Shown: piece by piece, positions 7,913 through 16,217 of the stretch | Layout: each line of letters starts with the position of its first letter | How positions within the stretch are numbered: the stretch's first letter is position 1 | Assembly: GCA_965243215.1 (NCBI GenBank) | Contig: CBDEUJ010000003.1 | Coordinates: 992,001 to 1,056,000, forward strand | DNA from: JAJEFO01 sp009843725 | GTDB lineage: Bacteria > Pseudomonadota > Alphaproteobacteria > Rhodobacterales > Rhodobacteraceae | Reading direction: 5' to 3' | DNA: 64,000 nt | Notes under the pieces: model-generated | Databases searched by the model: none | Seen by the model: only the letters and a program-made list of their open reading frames with translations | What the model was told of the DNA's origin: nothing | Made by a program: the position numbers and the translations under genes

Positions 7913-8929
7913 TCAGCCCCAGCAGAGTGCGGTGCCTTCGGCGGTGTCGATCGAGTCAACGCCAGCGGCAGGCCTGTCGGTCACCAGCGCCACGCCGGTG
8001 TCGAAGAAGTCCTTCCCCGGCGTTGTCGCGGGTTTCTCGCCGCTGTCGGCCCACGTCTTGACGGCCTCGACGCCAAGCGACGCCATCAGCAACGGATACT
8101 GCTGCGACGTGGCGCCGATCACGCCGTCCTTGACGTTCTGGACGCCTGGACAGCCGCCATCCACCGAGACGATGAGGACATCGTTCTCGCGACCGATGGC
8201 CTTCAGGGCCTCGTATGCGCCGGCCGCCGCCGGCTCGTTGATCGTGTAGACGACATTTATGCTCGAGTCCTTCGCCAGGAGGTTTTCCATCGCCCGGCGG
8301 CCGCCTTCCTCGTTGCCTGCCGTGACATCGTTGCCGACGATGCGCGGGTCCGTCTCGTCGCCCCACTTGTTCGGGTCGCCAAGGTCAATGCCGAAGCCCT
8401 GCAGGAAACCCTGGTCACGCAGCACGCCGACCGTCGGCTGGCTGATGGCAATGTCCAGCATCGCGATTCTGGCATTGGCGGCATCGGCTCCGAGCGTGGC
8501 GGCCGCCCACTTGCCGATGAGCTCGCCGGCCAGGAAGTTGTCGGTGGCGAAGGTGGCGTCAGCCGCGTCGATCGGATCAAGCGGCGTGTCGAGAGCGATC
8601 ACCAGAAGGCCGGCGTCGCGCGCCTGCTTGACGGCGGGCACGATCGACGCCGTGTCGGATGCGGTCAGGAGAATGCCCTTTGCGCCGTCGGCGATGCAGG
8701 TCTCGATGGCCTGGACCTGGGTTTCGTTGTCGCCGTCGACTTTCCCGGCAAAGGCCTTCAGGGTCATGCCCAGTTCTTCCGCCTTCGCTGTCGCGCCTTC
8801 CTTCATCTTCACGAAGAAGGGGTTGGTGTCTGTCTTGGTGATCAGGCAGACGGTCGTGCTTGCCATGCCGCTGCCCGCCATGGCCGTCACGGCTATCGCC
8901 GATGCACCGATGAGATGTGTGAGTTTCAA
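7913..8929 (-). CDS. frcB: Sugar (fructose-type) ABC transporter periplasmic binding protein
   Basis: This is a periplasmic-binding-protein/LacI-fold sugar receptor of 338 residues. A Sec signal peptide covers about the first 22 residues, followed by TTVCLITKTDTNPFF, where the mature fold begins. The start is read as TTG at 8929 because GGGAGG lies 9 bases upstream and the next residues form the signal peptide; the longer upstream frame lacks these features. It is the first gene of the frcB-C-A-K operon, and the operator lies between it and the divergent ROK regulator. In the family this protein captures the sugar and delivers it to FrcC. Confidence 0.92.
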   Translation of the reverse strand: MKLTHLIGASAIAVTAMAGSGMASTTVCLITKTDTNPFFVKMKEGATAKAEELGMTLKAFAGKVDGDNETQVQAIETCIADGAKGILLTASDTASIVPAVKQARDAGLLVIALDTPLDPIDAADATFATDNFLAGELIGKWAAATLGADAANARIAMLDIAISQPTVGVLRDQGFLQGFGIDLGDPNKWGDETDPRIVGNDVTAGNEEGGRRAMENLLAKDSSINVVYTINEPAAAGAYEALKAIGRENDVLIVSVDGGCPGVQNVKDGVIGATSQQYPLLMASLGVEAVKTWADSGEKPATTPGKDFFDTGVALVTDRPAAGVDSIDTAEGTALCWG

Positions 8930-9009
8930 GATCTGTTCCTCCCTTGGACGAGTGATCAAGGCCGCGCGAAAACGCGGCACGGGGAAAGATTCACATGATT
9001 CTTTCATGC

Positions 9010-9039
9010 TGTCAATAAATAAATCACAGTGATTTATTT
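9010..9039 (-). promoter_or_regulatory. frcB promoter -35 and abutting 23-bp palindromic operator
   Basis: A perfect palindrome with 11-base arms around one central A (AAATAAATCAC, A, GTGATTTATTT) occupies 9017-9039 in the divergent frcB-frcR gap. It is strikingly AT-rich for this genome. One base away on the minus strand is TTGACA (9010-9015), a perfect -35 for frcB; the -10 expected 17 bases on (GAATCT, 8987-8992) is weak. ROK repressors bind AT-rich palindromes of this kind, so this is the probable site of the adjacent regulator. Confidence 0.72.
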
Positions 9040-9092
9040 TTTAATTTGACTCGACCCCGCCGCTCGCTCAACCTGAAGCCGGGAGGTGCAGG

Positions 9093-10301
9093 TTGGAGCA
9101 CGCGATCGCAGGCAGGTCCGCCACGGGGATGAACGTTTCCGGCATTCTCGGAACGAATCAGAGCGGCATGCGGGACCGGAACGAGCGGCTGGTTCTCTCG
9201 CTCCTGCGCCGCCGCGGCGCGCTTGCGCGCGCCGAAATCGCGCGTGTGACTGGCCTGTCCGCCCAGACCGTGTCCGTGATCACGCGCGAGCTCGAAGACG
9301 AGGGCCTGCTGCTCCGCGAGCAGCCCGTGCGCGGAAAGGTTGGCCAGCCTTCGGTGCCGATGGCGCTGAGCCCGGACGGAGCGCTCTTCTTTGGCCTGAA
9401 GGTCGGGCGGCGCAGCATCGACCTCGTGCTCGTCGACTTTCTCGGCCACATCCTTTCGCGCGAGCACCTCACCTACCGCTTTCCCGCTCCGGACGGCACG
9501 CTTCGATTCGTCAAGGAGGCCGCCGAGCGACTCTCCGGCCAGCTTGATGCCGGACAAAGGACGCGCATTTCCGGTCTCGGCATCGCGATGCCGTTCTTCA
9601 TATGGGAGTGGGGCGCGATTCTTGGCACGTCAGCCCAAGACATGGAGGCGTGGCGCGACTTCGACCTGCGCGCCGAAGTCGCGGCACTGTTCGACTTTCC
9701 GGTCTTCCTGCAGAACGACGCCACCTGTGCCTGCGGTGCAGAGCTGGTCTTCGGAGCCCAGGATACGCCGCCCGATTTCCTCTATTTCTACATGGGCTAC
9801 TTCATCGGCGGCGGGATCGTCCTGAACGGCCGGCTGTTCACCGGGTCGACAGGCAACGCGGGCGCCCTCGGCCCAATGCCGGTTCCGGACCCGAACGGAG
9901 GAACGCGCCAGCTCATTGACGTCGCCTCCCTTGCCGGCCTGGAACGGTTGGTGGTCGATGCCGGAGGCGAGGCAGACGCGCTTTGGACGAGCGCGACGGA
10001 CTGGCGCGTGCCGCCGGAGCTGATCGATGCCTGGACAGGAACTGCCGCGCCTGCAATCGCGCATGCCATAGTCGCGTCCGTCTCCGTCATGGATTTCGAG
10101 CACGCGCTGATCGACGGCTGGCTGCCAGAACGGGTCCGGGAAGGTCTGGTTGCCGGCGTTCAGGCCGAACTGGACCGCATGGACCTTTCCGGACTGCCGC
10201 ATCCAACCGTCATGTCCGGCACGGTCGGGGCGGATGCCAGGACTCTCGGAGCGGCAAGCCTGCCGCTGTCACAAAGATACCTTGTGGACACGGCCCAATG
10301 A
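9093..10301 (+). CDS. frcR: ROK-family transcriptional regulator of the frc operon
   Basis: The 402-residue protein has an N-terminal winged helix-turn-helix (ARAEIARVTGLSAQTVSVIT, wing near GKVGQPS). A ROK sugar-kinase-like domain with FYMGYFIGGGIVLNG and GSTGNAGALGPMP follows. ROK repressors release DNA on binding their sugar. TTG at 9093 is taken as start because GGGAGG sits 6 bases upstream; ATG at 9129 is an alternative. It is divergent from frcB with a 23-bp palindrome between them, as expected of a local regulator. The name follows the Sinorhizobium frcR arrangement and is less certain than the family. Confidence 0.85.
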   Translation: MEHAIAGRSATGMNVSGILGTNQSGMRDRNERLVLSLLRRRGALARAEIARVTGLSAQTVSVITRELEDEGLLLREQPVRGKVGQPSVPMALSPDGALFFGLKVGRRSIDLVLVDFLGHILSREHLTYRFPAPDGTLRFVKEAAERLSGQLDAGQRTRISGLGIAMPFFIWEWGAILGTSAQDMEAWRDFDLRAEVAALFDFPVFLQNDATCACGAELVFGAQDTPPDFLYFYMGYFIGGGIVLNGRLFTGSTGNAGALGPMPVPDPNGGTRQLIDVASLAGLERLVVDAGGEADALWTSATDWRVPPELIDAWTGTAAPAIAHAIVASVSVMDFEHALIDGWLPERVREGLVAGVQAELDRMDLSGLPHPTVMSGTVGADARTLGAASLPLSQRYLVDTAQ

Positions 10302-10367
10302 ATGCGCCGGGTTGAAGCATGGCCGCTTCAGGTGCATCAAGGCACAAGCCCGCAACTGGAGGTGCCC

Positions 10368-10979
10368 GTGGCCAATCATCTCTACCGGAACGACCTGCCG
10401 GACGGTCTTGACCTCGGCCAGTCAGTGGCCATCGATTGCGAGACCATGGGCCTGAACCCGCACCGCGACCGGCTCTGTCTCGTCCAGATGTCTTCCGGCG
10501 ATGGGGACACGCATCTCGTCCAGATCGACATGGGGCAGGATTCGGCCCCGAACCTGGAGCGCCTGCTTGCGGACCCGGGCGTGCTCAAGATCTTCCATTT
10601 CGGGCGCTTCGACATCGCGGCGCTCCTCCACCGCTTCGGCACGCTTGCGGCACCGGTCTACTGCACCAAGATCGCCTCCAAGCTCGTCCGCACCTACACG
10701 GTGCGGCATGGCTTGAAACATCTGGTCAGCGAGCTTCTGGGCGTCGACATCTCGAAGCTCGAGCAGATGAGCGACTGGGGTGCCGGCACGCTGACGAAGG
10801 CGCAGCTTGAGTACGCGGCCTCTGACGTGATCTACCTGCATCGCCTGAAGGAAGAGCTGGACCAACGTCTCGGGCGGGAAGGCCGCGCGGACCTGGCGCA
10901 GGCGGCATTTGACTTCCTGCCGACCCGCGCCCGCCTCGACATTGCCGGCTGGCCCGACGTCGACATCTTCGCCCACTAG
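10368..10979 (+). CDS. rnd: Ribonuclease D-like 3'-5' exoribonuclease
   Basis: The 203-residue protein consists of the DEDDy exonuclease domain alone, without the C-terminal HRDC domains of E. coli RNase D. This short form is usual in Rhodobacterales. Visible motifs are AIDCETMGL (Exo I), FGRFDIAAL (Exo II) and YAASDVIYL (Exo III with the catalytic Tyr/Asp). The frame is open upstream, but GTG at 10368 follows GGAGG at 6-base spacing and gives the family N terminus ANHLYRNDLP. It acts in 3' trimming of stable RNAs. It lies directly upstream of lptC, as in related genomes. Confidence 0.9.
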   Translation: MANHLYRNDLPDGLDLGQSVAIDCETMGLNPHRDRLCLVQMSSGDGDTHLVQIDMGQDSAPNLERLLADPGVLKIFHFGRFDIAALLHRFGTLAAPVYCTKIASKLVRTYTVRHGLKHLVSELLGVDISKLEQMSDWGAGTLTKAQLEYAASDVIYLHRLKEELDQRLGREGRADLAQAAFDFLPTRARLDIAGWPDVDIFAH

Positions 10980-11002
10980 CCGAAATGTCCTATATGTCGG
11001 AC

Positions 11003-11596
11003 ATGGCTGCTACGGACAGATATTCGCGCCTGGTGTTCCGGCTGAAGCTCGCCTTGCCGCTTGCGGCGCTGGCGATACTGTCGACGCTCTTCTTCGTGGC
11101 CGAATCCCTCGATCCTGACGCCGCCATTCCGTATGCAGAAGTGGACGTTGCGCGAATCCTCGAAGAGCAGGGCATCTCCAACGCATCGCTGGGAGGCGTG
11201 ACGTCCGACGGGGTGGCCATTTCGCTTGCCGCACACAGGATTCGGACGGACCCGTCCCAGACCGTGCTCTTGGGAGAGACGCTGACCGCGGTGCTGAACA
11301 TGCCGGACGGCAGCCGCATCGACATCGTGAGTCCGTCCGGCACCGTCGACTCCAACACGCAGGAAGTCACGCTGGACGGGGGCGTGCGGCTTGAGAGCAC
11401 CAACGGATATGTCGTCACCACTGACCGGCTGGTGACGTCACTGCGCGACGCCAGCGCCGCATCCGAAGGCAGGATCCTGGCCACGGGACCCGCTGGAGAA
11501 ATCTCCGCCGGGTCCATGACTCTTGTCCGGCTCGAATCCGCCGACGGGCATCAACTTGTTTTCCAAGACGGGGTTAGGATGGTATATCATCCCTGA
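11003..11596 (+). CDS. lptC: LPS export ABC transporter periplasmic protein LptC
   Basis: This is the bitopic inner-membrane protein of the Lpt bridge that passes lipopolysaccharide from LptB2FG to LptA. A short N-terminal cytoplasmic stretch (DRYSRLVFRLK) precedes one membrane span (about residues 12-32) and a beta-jellyroll periplasmic domain. Three in-frame ATGs are possible at 10985, 10994 and 11003; none has a Shine-Dalgarno site. The third is chosen because it gives the usual LptC N terminus and lies 7 bases after a TATAT -10-like element, which fits a leaderless message. It is the first gene of lptC-lptA-lptB. Confidence 0.85.
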   Translation: MAATDRYSRLVFRLKLALPLAALAILSTLFFVAESLDPDAAIPYAEVDVARILEEQGISNASLGGVTSDGVAISLAAHRIRTDPSQTVLLGETLTAVLNMPDGSRIDIVSPSGTVDSNTQEVTLDGGVRLESTNGYVVTTDRLVTSLRDASAASEGRILATGPAGEISAGSMTLVRLESADGHQLVFQDGVRMVYHP

Positions 11597-11614
11597 TTCC
11601 AAGGACGGCCATCC

Positions 11615-12115
11615 GTGACTCTACGCATTGCGCTTATCTCCGTGCTGACCATTTTGGCACATGCCGCCTCATCGCAGATTGCAGGCATCAAGCTTGGTTC
11701 CGCCGGGTTCGACAGGACTCAGCCCGTCGAGATCACGGCTGACGCGCTGTTCCTGGATCAGGAAAGCGGATCCGCCACCTTCGATGGCAATGTCCTGGTC
11801 GTGCAGGACACCCTCCGGCTTTCGGCGGGCCAAGTGCTGGTCGAGTACAGCGATGACGGCGGCGAGGCGAGCGGCATTGCGCGGCTGCTTGCCTCTGGAG
11901 GCGTGACGTTCGTCACGAGCGACGAAGCGGTCGAGGCCAGGGAAGCCGCATATTCCGTTGAGGGCGCCGAATTGCAGTTCAGCGGGGATGTCCTTCTGAC
12001 GCAGGGACCCAACTCGATTTCCGGGGACCGGCTGACAATCAACCTCGAAGCCGGATCGGGCCGGATGGAGGGTAACGTCCGCACCATTTTCAGCCCGCAA
12101 GGCAGAAGCCAATGA
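11615..12115 (+). CDS. lptA: LPS transport periplasmic protein LptA
   Basis: The 166-residue protein has a short signal peptide and an OstA/LptA beta-jellyroll. The typical opening QPVEITADALFLDQESGSATFDGNV is visible in part as PVEITADALFLDQ followed by SATFDGNVLV. LptA oligomers form the periplasmic filament carrying LPS to LptD. The GTG start at 11615 follows AAGGAC. The stop overlaps the ATG of lptB (ATGA), indicating coupled translation. The context with lptC and lptB settles the assignment. Confidence 0.92.
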   Translation: MTLRIALISVLTILAHAASSQIAGIKLGSAGFDRTQPVEITADALFLDQESGSATFDGNVLVVQDTLRLSAGQVLVEYSDDGGEASGIARLLASGGVTFVTSDEAVEAREAAYSVEGAELQFSGDVLLTQGPNSISGDRLTINLEAGSGRMEGNVRTIFSPQGRSQ

Positions 12116-12867
12116 CGGTTCTCACGGTCGCCTCGGAAACCGAACACGGACTCCATGTCCGGAACCTGCGCAAGTCCTTCCGAAGGCGGCCGATCATTCG
12201 GGACGTCAACCTCGACCTGAAACGTGGCGAGGTCGTCGCGCTTCTCGGGCCCAACGGATCCGGCAAGACCACGTGCTTCTACACGATTGCCGGCCTGGTC
12301 ATGCCGGATGGCGGACAGGTGCGGGTCGACGGACGTGACGTCACCAACTACCCAATGTACCGTCGCGCGAAGCTTGGCATCGGCTACCTTCCGCAAGAGC
12401 GATCGATCTTCCAGGGCCTCAATGTCGAGGACAACATCCTTGCGATTCTCGAGATCGTCGAAAAGGACAGGTCCAAGCGGCGCGAAAGACTCGAGGAGCT
12501 CCTGGACGAATTCTCGATCGCTCACTTGCGCCGCACGCCGTCAGTCGCCTTGTCGGGAGGGGAACGCAGACGCTGCGAGATCGCGCGCAGCCTTGCGGCG
12601 GATCCGAAATACCTGTTGCTGGACGAGCCCTTTCCAGGCATCGACCCGATCGCGGTCGGCGACATTCGCGAGCTTGTGATCGAACTCAAGGACAGGGGAA
12701 TCGGCGTTCTGATCACCGACCACAACGTGCGCGAAACGCTTCAGATCGTCGACCGGGCCTACATCCTCCACGATGGCACGGTGCTGATGAGTGGAAGCGC
12801 GGACGAAGTCATCGTCGACGAAAAGGTCCGGCGCATCTTCCTGGGCCAGGAGTTTCGGATGGCATGA
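12112..12867 (+). CDS. lptB: LPS export ABC transporter ATP-binding protein LptB
   Basis: This 251-residue ABC ATPase drives LPS extraction with LptF and LptG, which are not in the window. Motifs are Walker A GPNGSGKTT, Q-loop in LPQERSIFQGL, signature ALSGGERRRCEIARSLA, Walker B YLLLDEPFPGIDP and switch ITDHNVRETL. The DEPFPGIDP form with Phe-Pro-Gly is characteristic of LptB. In many proteobacteria rpoN follows lptB; here the next gene is hpf. Confidence 0.96.
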   Translation: MTVLTVASETEHGLHVRNLRKSFRRRPIIRDVNLDLKRGEVVALLGPNGSGKTTCFYTIAGLVMPDGGQVRVDGRDVTNYPMYRRAKLGIGYLPQERSIFQGLNVEDNILAILEIVEKDRSKRRERLEELLDEFSIAHLRRTPSVALSGGERRRCEIARSLAADPKYLLLDEPFPGIDPIAVGDIRELVIELKDRGIGVLITDHNVRETLQIVDRAYILHDGTVLMSGSADEVIVDEKVRRIFLGQEFRMA

Positions 12868-13059
12868 CGGGAAGTGAGGCTGACAGCTGCAACGCCTTCC
12901 ACGCCTTCTGGAACCGGCGGCGCGTGCAGTCCGTCGGGAATCCCTGTGCACGCAAGCGCTCCGCGCCTTCAATGCCGTCGGGTCGCTTCATATGTAGTTC
13001 GTTGTCCAGGGCTCCAGCCACCTGACAGGAGGCAGTCCGCACCATTTCGGGAGAGGTCC

Positions 13060-13623
13060 ATGCAGTATCAGGTCACCGGCAAGAAGATCGACGTTGGCGA
13101 AGCGCTTCAAACGCATGTCAAGACATCCCTCGACGAAGTCGTGGGCAAGTATGCGGGGCGACCGACCGATGCGAACGTCGTGTTCTCGAAGAGCGGCCAC
13201 GAATTCGTCTGTGAGATCGTGATCCATCTTTCGACCGGACTCACCGTTCAGGCCCGAGGCCACGACCACGAGATATACGCCGCTTTCGAACACAGCTGCG
13301 ACAAGGCCGAAAAGCAGCTCCGGCGATACAAGCGGCGGCTGAAGGATCATCGCCGCGAACGGCCTGTTGAACTTCAAGACGCCTCGGCCTATATCCTCGC
13401 GTCGTCCGACGGACACGACGAACCGGAACCTGACACGCTTCAACCGATCATCATCGCAGAGATGGAAACGAAGATTCCGTCGCTATCCGTCGGAGAGGCG
13501 GTGATGCAGATGGAGCTCGCCGGCGCCCCGGTGCTGGTCTTTCGGAACGAACGGCAGGAAACTGGGGTCAATGTCGTGTATCGCCGGGATGACGGAAACA
13601 TTGGCTGGATCGACCCGAACTAG
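13060..13623 (+). CDS. hpf: Ribosome hibernation-promoting factor, long form
   Basis: The 187-residue protein matches long HPF/RaiA. The N-terminal ribosome-binding domain (about 1-110, start MQYQVTGKKIDVGEAL, basic stretch KQLRRYKRRLKDH) is joined by an acidic linker to the C-terminal dimerisation domain (from about 130, with LSVGEAVMQMELAG and GNIGWIDPN). Long forms pair 70S ribosomes into 100S dimers in stationary phase. ATG at 13060 has GGGAGAGG upstream; the longer frame before it is not family-like. It lies between lptB and ptsN without rpoN. Confidence 0.94.
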   Translation: MQYQVTGKKIDVGEALQTHVKTSLDEVVGKYAGRPTDANVVFSKSGHEFVCEIVIHLSTGLTVQARGHDHEIYAAFEHSCDKAEKQLRRYKRRLKDHRRERPVELQDASAYILASSDGHDEPEPDTLQPIIIAEMETKIPSLSVGEAVMQMELAGAPVLVFRNERQETGVNVVYRRDDGNIGWIDPN

Positions 13624-13662
13624 GGCGGCGCGGCCAACCGCTGTCAAGAGGACCGCCTTGGG

Positions 13663-14127
13663 ATGAACATAGCGAAGATTCTCCGGCCGGAAGCGGTCAG
13701 GCACATTGCCTCGCTGAGCAGCAAGAAGCGGCTGTTTCACGAAGTCGGGGATCTTGCATCCATCGCCTATGGACTCAATCCGGCTGACGTGGCGTCAGCG
13801 CTTCAGGAACGGGAGGCCTTGGGTCCGACCGGGGTTGGGCAGGGGGTTGCCCTGCCCCACGCGCGCCTGGCCGAACTGACAACCGTTCGCGGACTCTTTG
13901 TTCTGATCGAGCGTCCGCTCGAGTTCGAGGCGGTTGACAAGCAGCCGGTCGATCTCGTCTTCGCGCTTCTTGCGCCCGAGGACGCAGGCGTTGAGCACCT
14001 GAAGGCGCTGGCAGTGGTGTCGCGCTCAATGCGCGATGCCGACCTTTGCGCCAAGCTTCGCGCCAACACGGATCCGGCCACTTTGCACACCCTCCTTGCC
14101 GAACAGCCGCGCGAAAGGGCCGCCTGA
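13663..14127 (+). CDS. ptsN: PTS IIA-like nitrogen regulatory protein EIIA-Ntr
   Basis: This 154-residue PTS EIIA domain has the phosphorylatable histidine His66 in GVALPHARL. EIIA-Ntr is the terminal phosphoacceptor of the PtsP-NPr-PtsN chain and regulates potassium transport, carbon/nitrogen balance and stress responses by protein contact. It lies 40 bases downstream of hpf on the same strand and probably forms the end of the lpt-hpf-ptsN unit. No NPr or rpoN gene is in the window. Confidence 0.95.
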   Translation: MNIAKILRPEAVRHIASLSSKKRLFHEVGDLASIAYGLNPADVASALQEREALGPTGVGQGVALPHARLAELTTVRGLFVLIERPLEFEAVDKQPVDLVFALLAPEDAGVEHLKALAVVSRSMRDADLCAKLRANTDPATLHTLLAEQPRERAA

Positions 14128-14872
14128 GCCGTTGCGGCCCCGGCCGCCCGCAGAGACTGTGCGATGCGATCCCCCAATCCTGCCGCGTGATCCGGTCACG
14201 GAAGTTCGCGGCGTCGCCAACCTGACGACGGCATGGCACGCCTCGACCTGCCCGAACAACAGGAGTGGCCGAATCCGTGCAGAACTGCGCGCGCTGCCAT
14301 GGCACATGCGCCCGGACCTCATGGCACAGACTTCATCAAGCGAAACGCCGCCGAGCCTCCACGGATTCGCGTCGCCCGGCCCACCAAGGATGTCGCGATG
14401 CCGGCTGTCGTTGTCGTTGCCGCCCGGCGTGATCGCTCTGCCGGACATCCTGCGCTCCGGCCGGCCACGCCGCGGCGCATTCGCAAAAGCCCGTCGGACC
14501 GGACAGGTCATCGTGCATCCATTTCGCCACGGCGGCATGGCGCTCGGTTCACGAAAACCCAAGTCCTGCTGGTCGAATCGAGGTCGGGACATCGCGCGCT
14601 GGATCGGGTGACGGCAGAACCGAGCATGCGGAAGCCGGCATTGGATCTCCCGGATTGCAGGAAAGGGCAGTGCGGTCGCATGGGCGCGGCTGGGCGGAAC
14701 CACGCTCGGCGGGCGGAAACCCCCAGCATTTCAGCCTCATGGAGAGAACGGTCAGGCAGGTTTCGCCGCGAGCCTTCGTCCGGGGACAGCACTGGAAATT
14801 CTCCTTTCGACGGCTTTCCATTTCCAATAGGGGTCATGAGGTGCATGTGCTTTTCCGAAGGTTGGCCACGGA
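14128..14872 (+). other. 745-bp stretch without a credible gene
   Basis: Several open frames cross this stretch on both strands, but their translations are rich in Arg, Pro and Ser, start without ribosome sites and resemble no family. I see no tRNA, T-run terminator or insertion sequence. It may hold the promoter and regulatory sites of the following efflux operon, or the remains of a lost gene. Confidence 0.5.
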
Positions 14873-16204
14873 ATGAACTGGCGGCAACTGCTGATCCTTC
14901 CACCGCTGCTGGCGGGGATTGCGCTGTTCGTTTGGATGGGCGGCGGGGAAGGAGACGGGCAGAGGGACGCTCCCGGCGAGGTTGCGCTGGCGGTGCGGAT
15001 TGCCGAAGTCACTGCGACCCCGTTTCGGCCTTCAGTGATCGCGTACGGCCGCGCCGCGGCCGCTTCGTTCTGGACTGCGATAAGCCAAGTCCAGGGGCGT
15101 GCCGTGAATGTCAGCCCCGATCTCTCGGCTGGCCGGATAGTGAATGAGGGAGATCTTCTCGTTGCCATCGACCCCCGCGACTACGAAAGCGCCTTGGCGA
15201 AGGCCGAGACTGCGCGGGACAGTGCGAGAGCCTCCCTGCGCGAACTCGATGCCACGGAAGCAAACACGAGGGAGACACTCAAGCTCGAACGGCGCATCGA
15301 GGAGTTCCTGCAGACCGATTTCGACCGCCAGTCGGACCTCCTGGACCGAGGCAGCGTCGCGCAGTCGGCCGTGGACCAGGCAACAAGAACCCTGCTCGCC
15401 CAGCAGAAGGTCGTGCTTGATCTCCAGAACAGGCTCAACCTCGTGCCGGTCCAGCGCGAGATCCACGAAACGACGCTCGCCACCAGAAACGCCGAAATCG
15501 AGGAAGCCAGGCGGAACCTGGACCGGACCAGGATCCTCGCGCCGTTCACGGGCAGGGTGTCCGGGAAATCGGTGACTCTTGGGCAGTTCGTCAGGGCCGG
15601 CGACAACTTGCTTGCCATCGAGTCCATCGACGCCGCGGAAGTCCTTGCCGAATTCCGTCCGCAGACGCTGGGCAACTTCTTTCGGACGATAGTCGGCGAC
15701 GACCCGGCGGCCTTGATGATCGCAGAGGAAACCAGGGAGATACTCGAGGTAATCGCGGGCCTCGATCTGGTCGCTACCGTCCACCCGACAAGCGGCGAGA
15801 GCTATTTCTGGCCAGCGGAATTCACGCGATTCTCGGGACGAGCGGATGAACGGACGGGTGCGGTCGGCATCGCGGTGCAAGTGGATGCCCCCGGCCTGCC
15901 TGATCCGGCCACCCGACGGCCGCCATTGATCAATGGCACCTTCGTCGAGGTTCGCCTGTCTGCGCCCGAGGTGACCAATGCAATCCGCATCGAAAGGAGC
16001 GCTCTTCGAACCGACCCGGACGGGGTCGACTTCGTGTTCCTGGTGGACCAGGACTCCCGCCTTTCGCGACGCGACGTCGTTGTCGGACCTGTTGTCAACG
16101 ACCAGGTCGTGGTGCTTTCCGGCCTCGAACGAGGCGACAGAATCGTTCTCTCGGACCCGCGCCCGGCCGTTTACGGCATGTTGCTCGCCCCAGTCGCGAA
16201 TTGA
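14873..16204 (+). CDS. RND efflux periplasmic adaptor (membrane fusion protein)
   Basis: The 443-residue protein is of the HlyD/AcrA type. An N-terminal membrane anchor (about residues 6-23) is followed by the split lipoyl/barrel-sandwich region (VNVSPDLSAGRIVNEGDLLVA, and later ILAPFTGRVSGKSVTLGQFV) around a long alpha-helical hairpin (about 100-220), then beta-barrel and proximal domains. It links the inner-membrane pump to an outer-membrane channel. The pump gene starts 14 bases after its stop. No outer-membrane factor gene is nearby, so the channel must be encoded elsewhere. Substrates cannot be read from the sequence. Confidence 0.9.
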   Translation: MNWRQLLILPPLLAGIALFVWMGGGEGDGQRDAPGEVALAVRIAEVTATPFRPSVIAYGRAAAASFWTAISQVQGRAVNVSPDLSAGRIVNEGDLLVAIDPRDYESALAKAETARDSARASLRELDATEANTRETLKLERRIEEFLQTDFDRQSDLLDRGSVAQSAVDQATRTLLAQQKVVLDLQNRLNLVPVQREIHETTLATRNAEIEEARRNLDRTRILAPFTGRVSGKSVTLGQFVRAGDNLLAIESIDAAEVLAEFRPQTLGNFFRTIVGDDPAALMIAEETREILEVIAGLDLVATVHPTSGESYFWPAEFTRFSGRADERTGAVGIAVQVDAPGLPDPATRRPPLINGTFVEVRLSAPEVTNAIRIERSALRTDPDGVDFVFLVDQDSRLSRRDVVVGPVVNDQVVVLSGLERGDRIVLSDPRPAVYGMLLAPVAN

Positions 16205-16217
16205 GGGGCCAGACCGG

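Noticed and set aside
14233..15147. Long open frame (304 codons) across the gap after ptsN and into the efflux adaptor gene
   Set aside because: Arg/Pro/Ser-rich translation, no ribosome site, no family resemblance, and it overlaps the clear adaptor gene in another frame.
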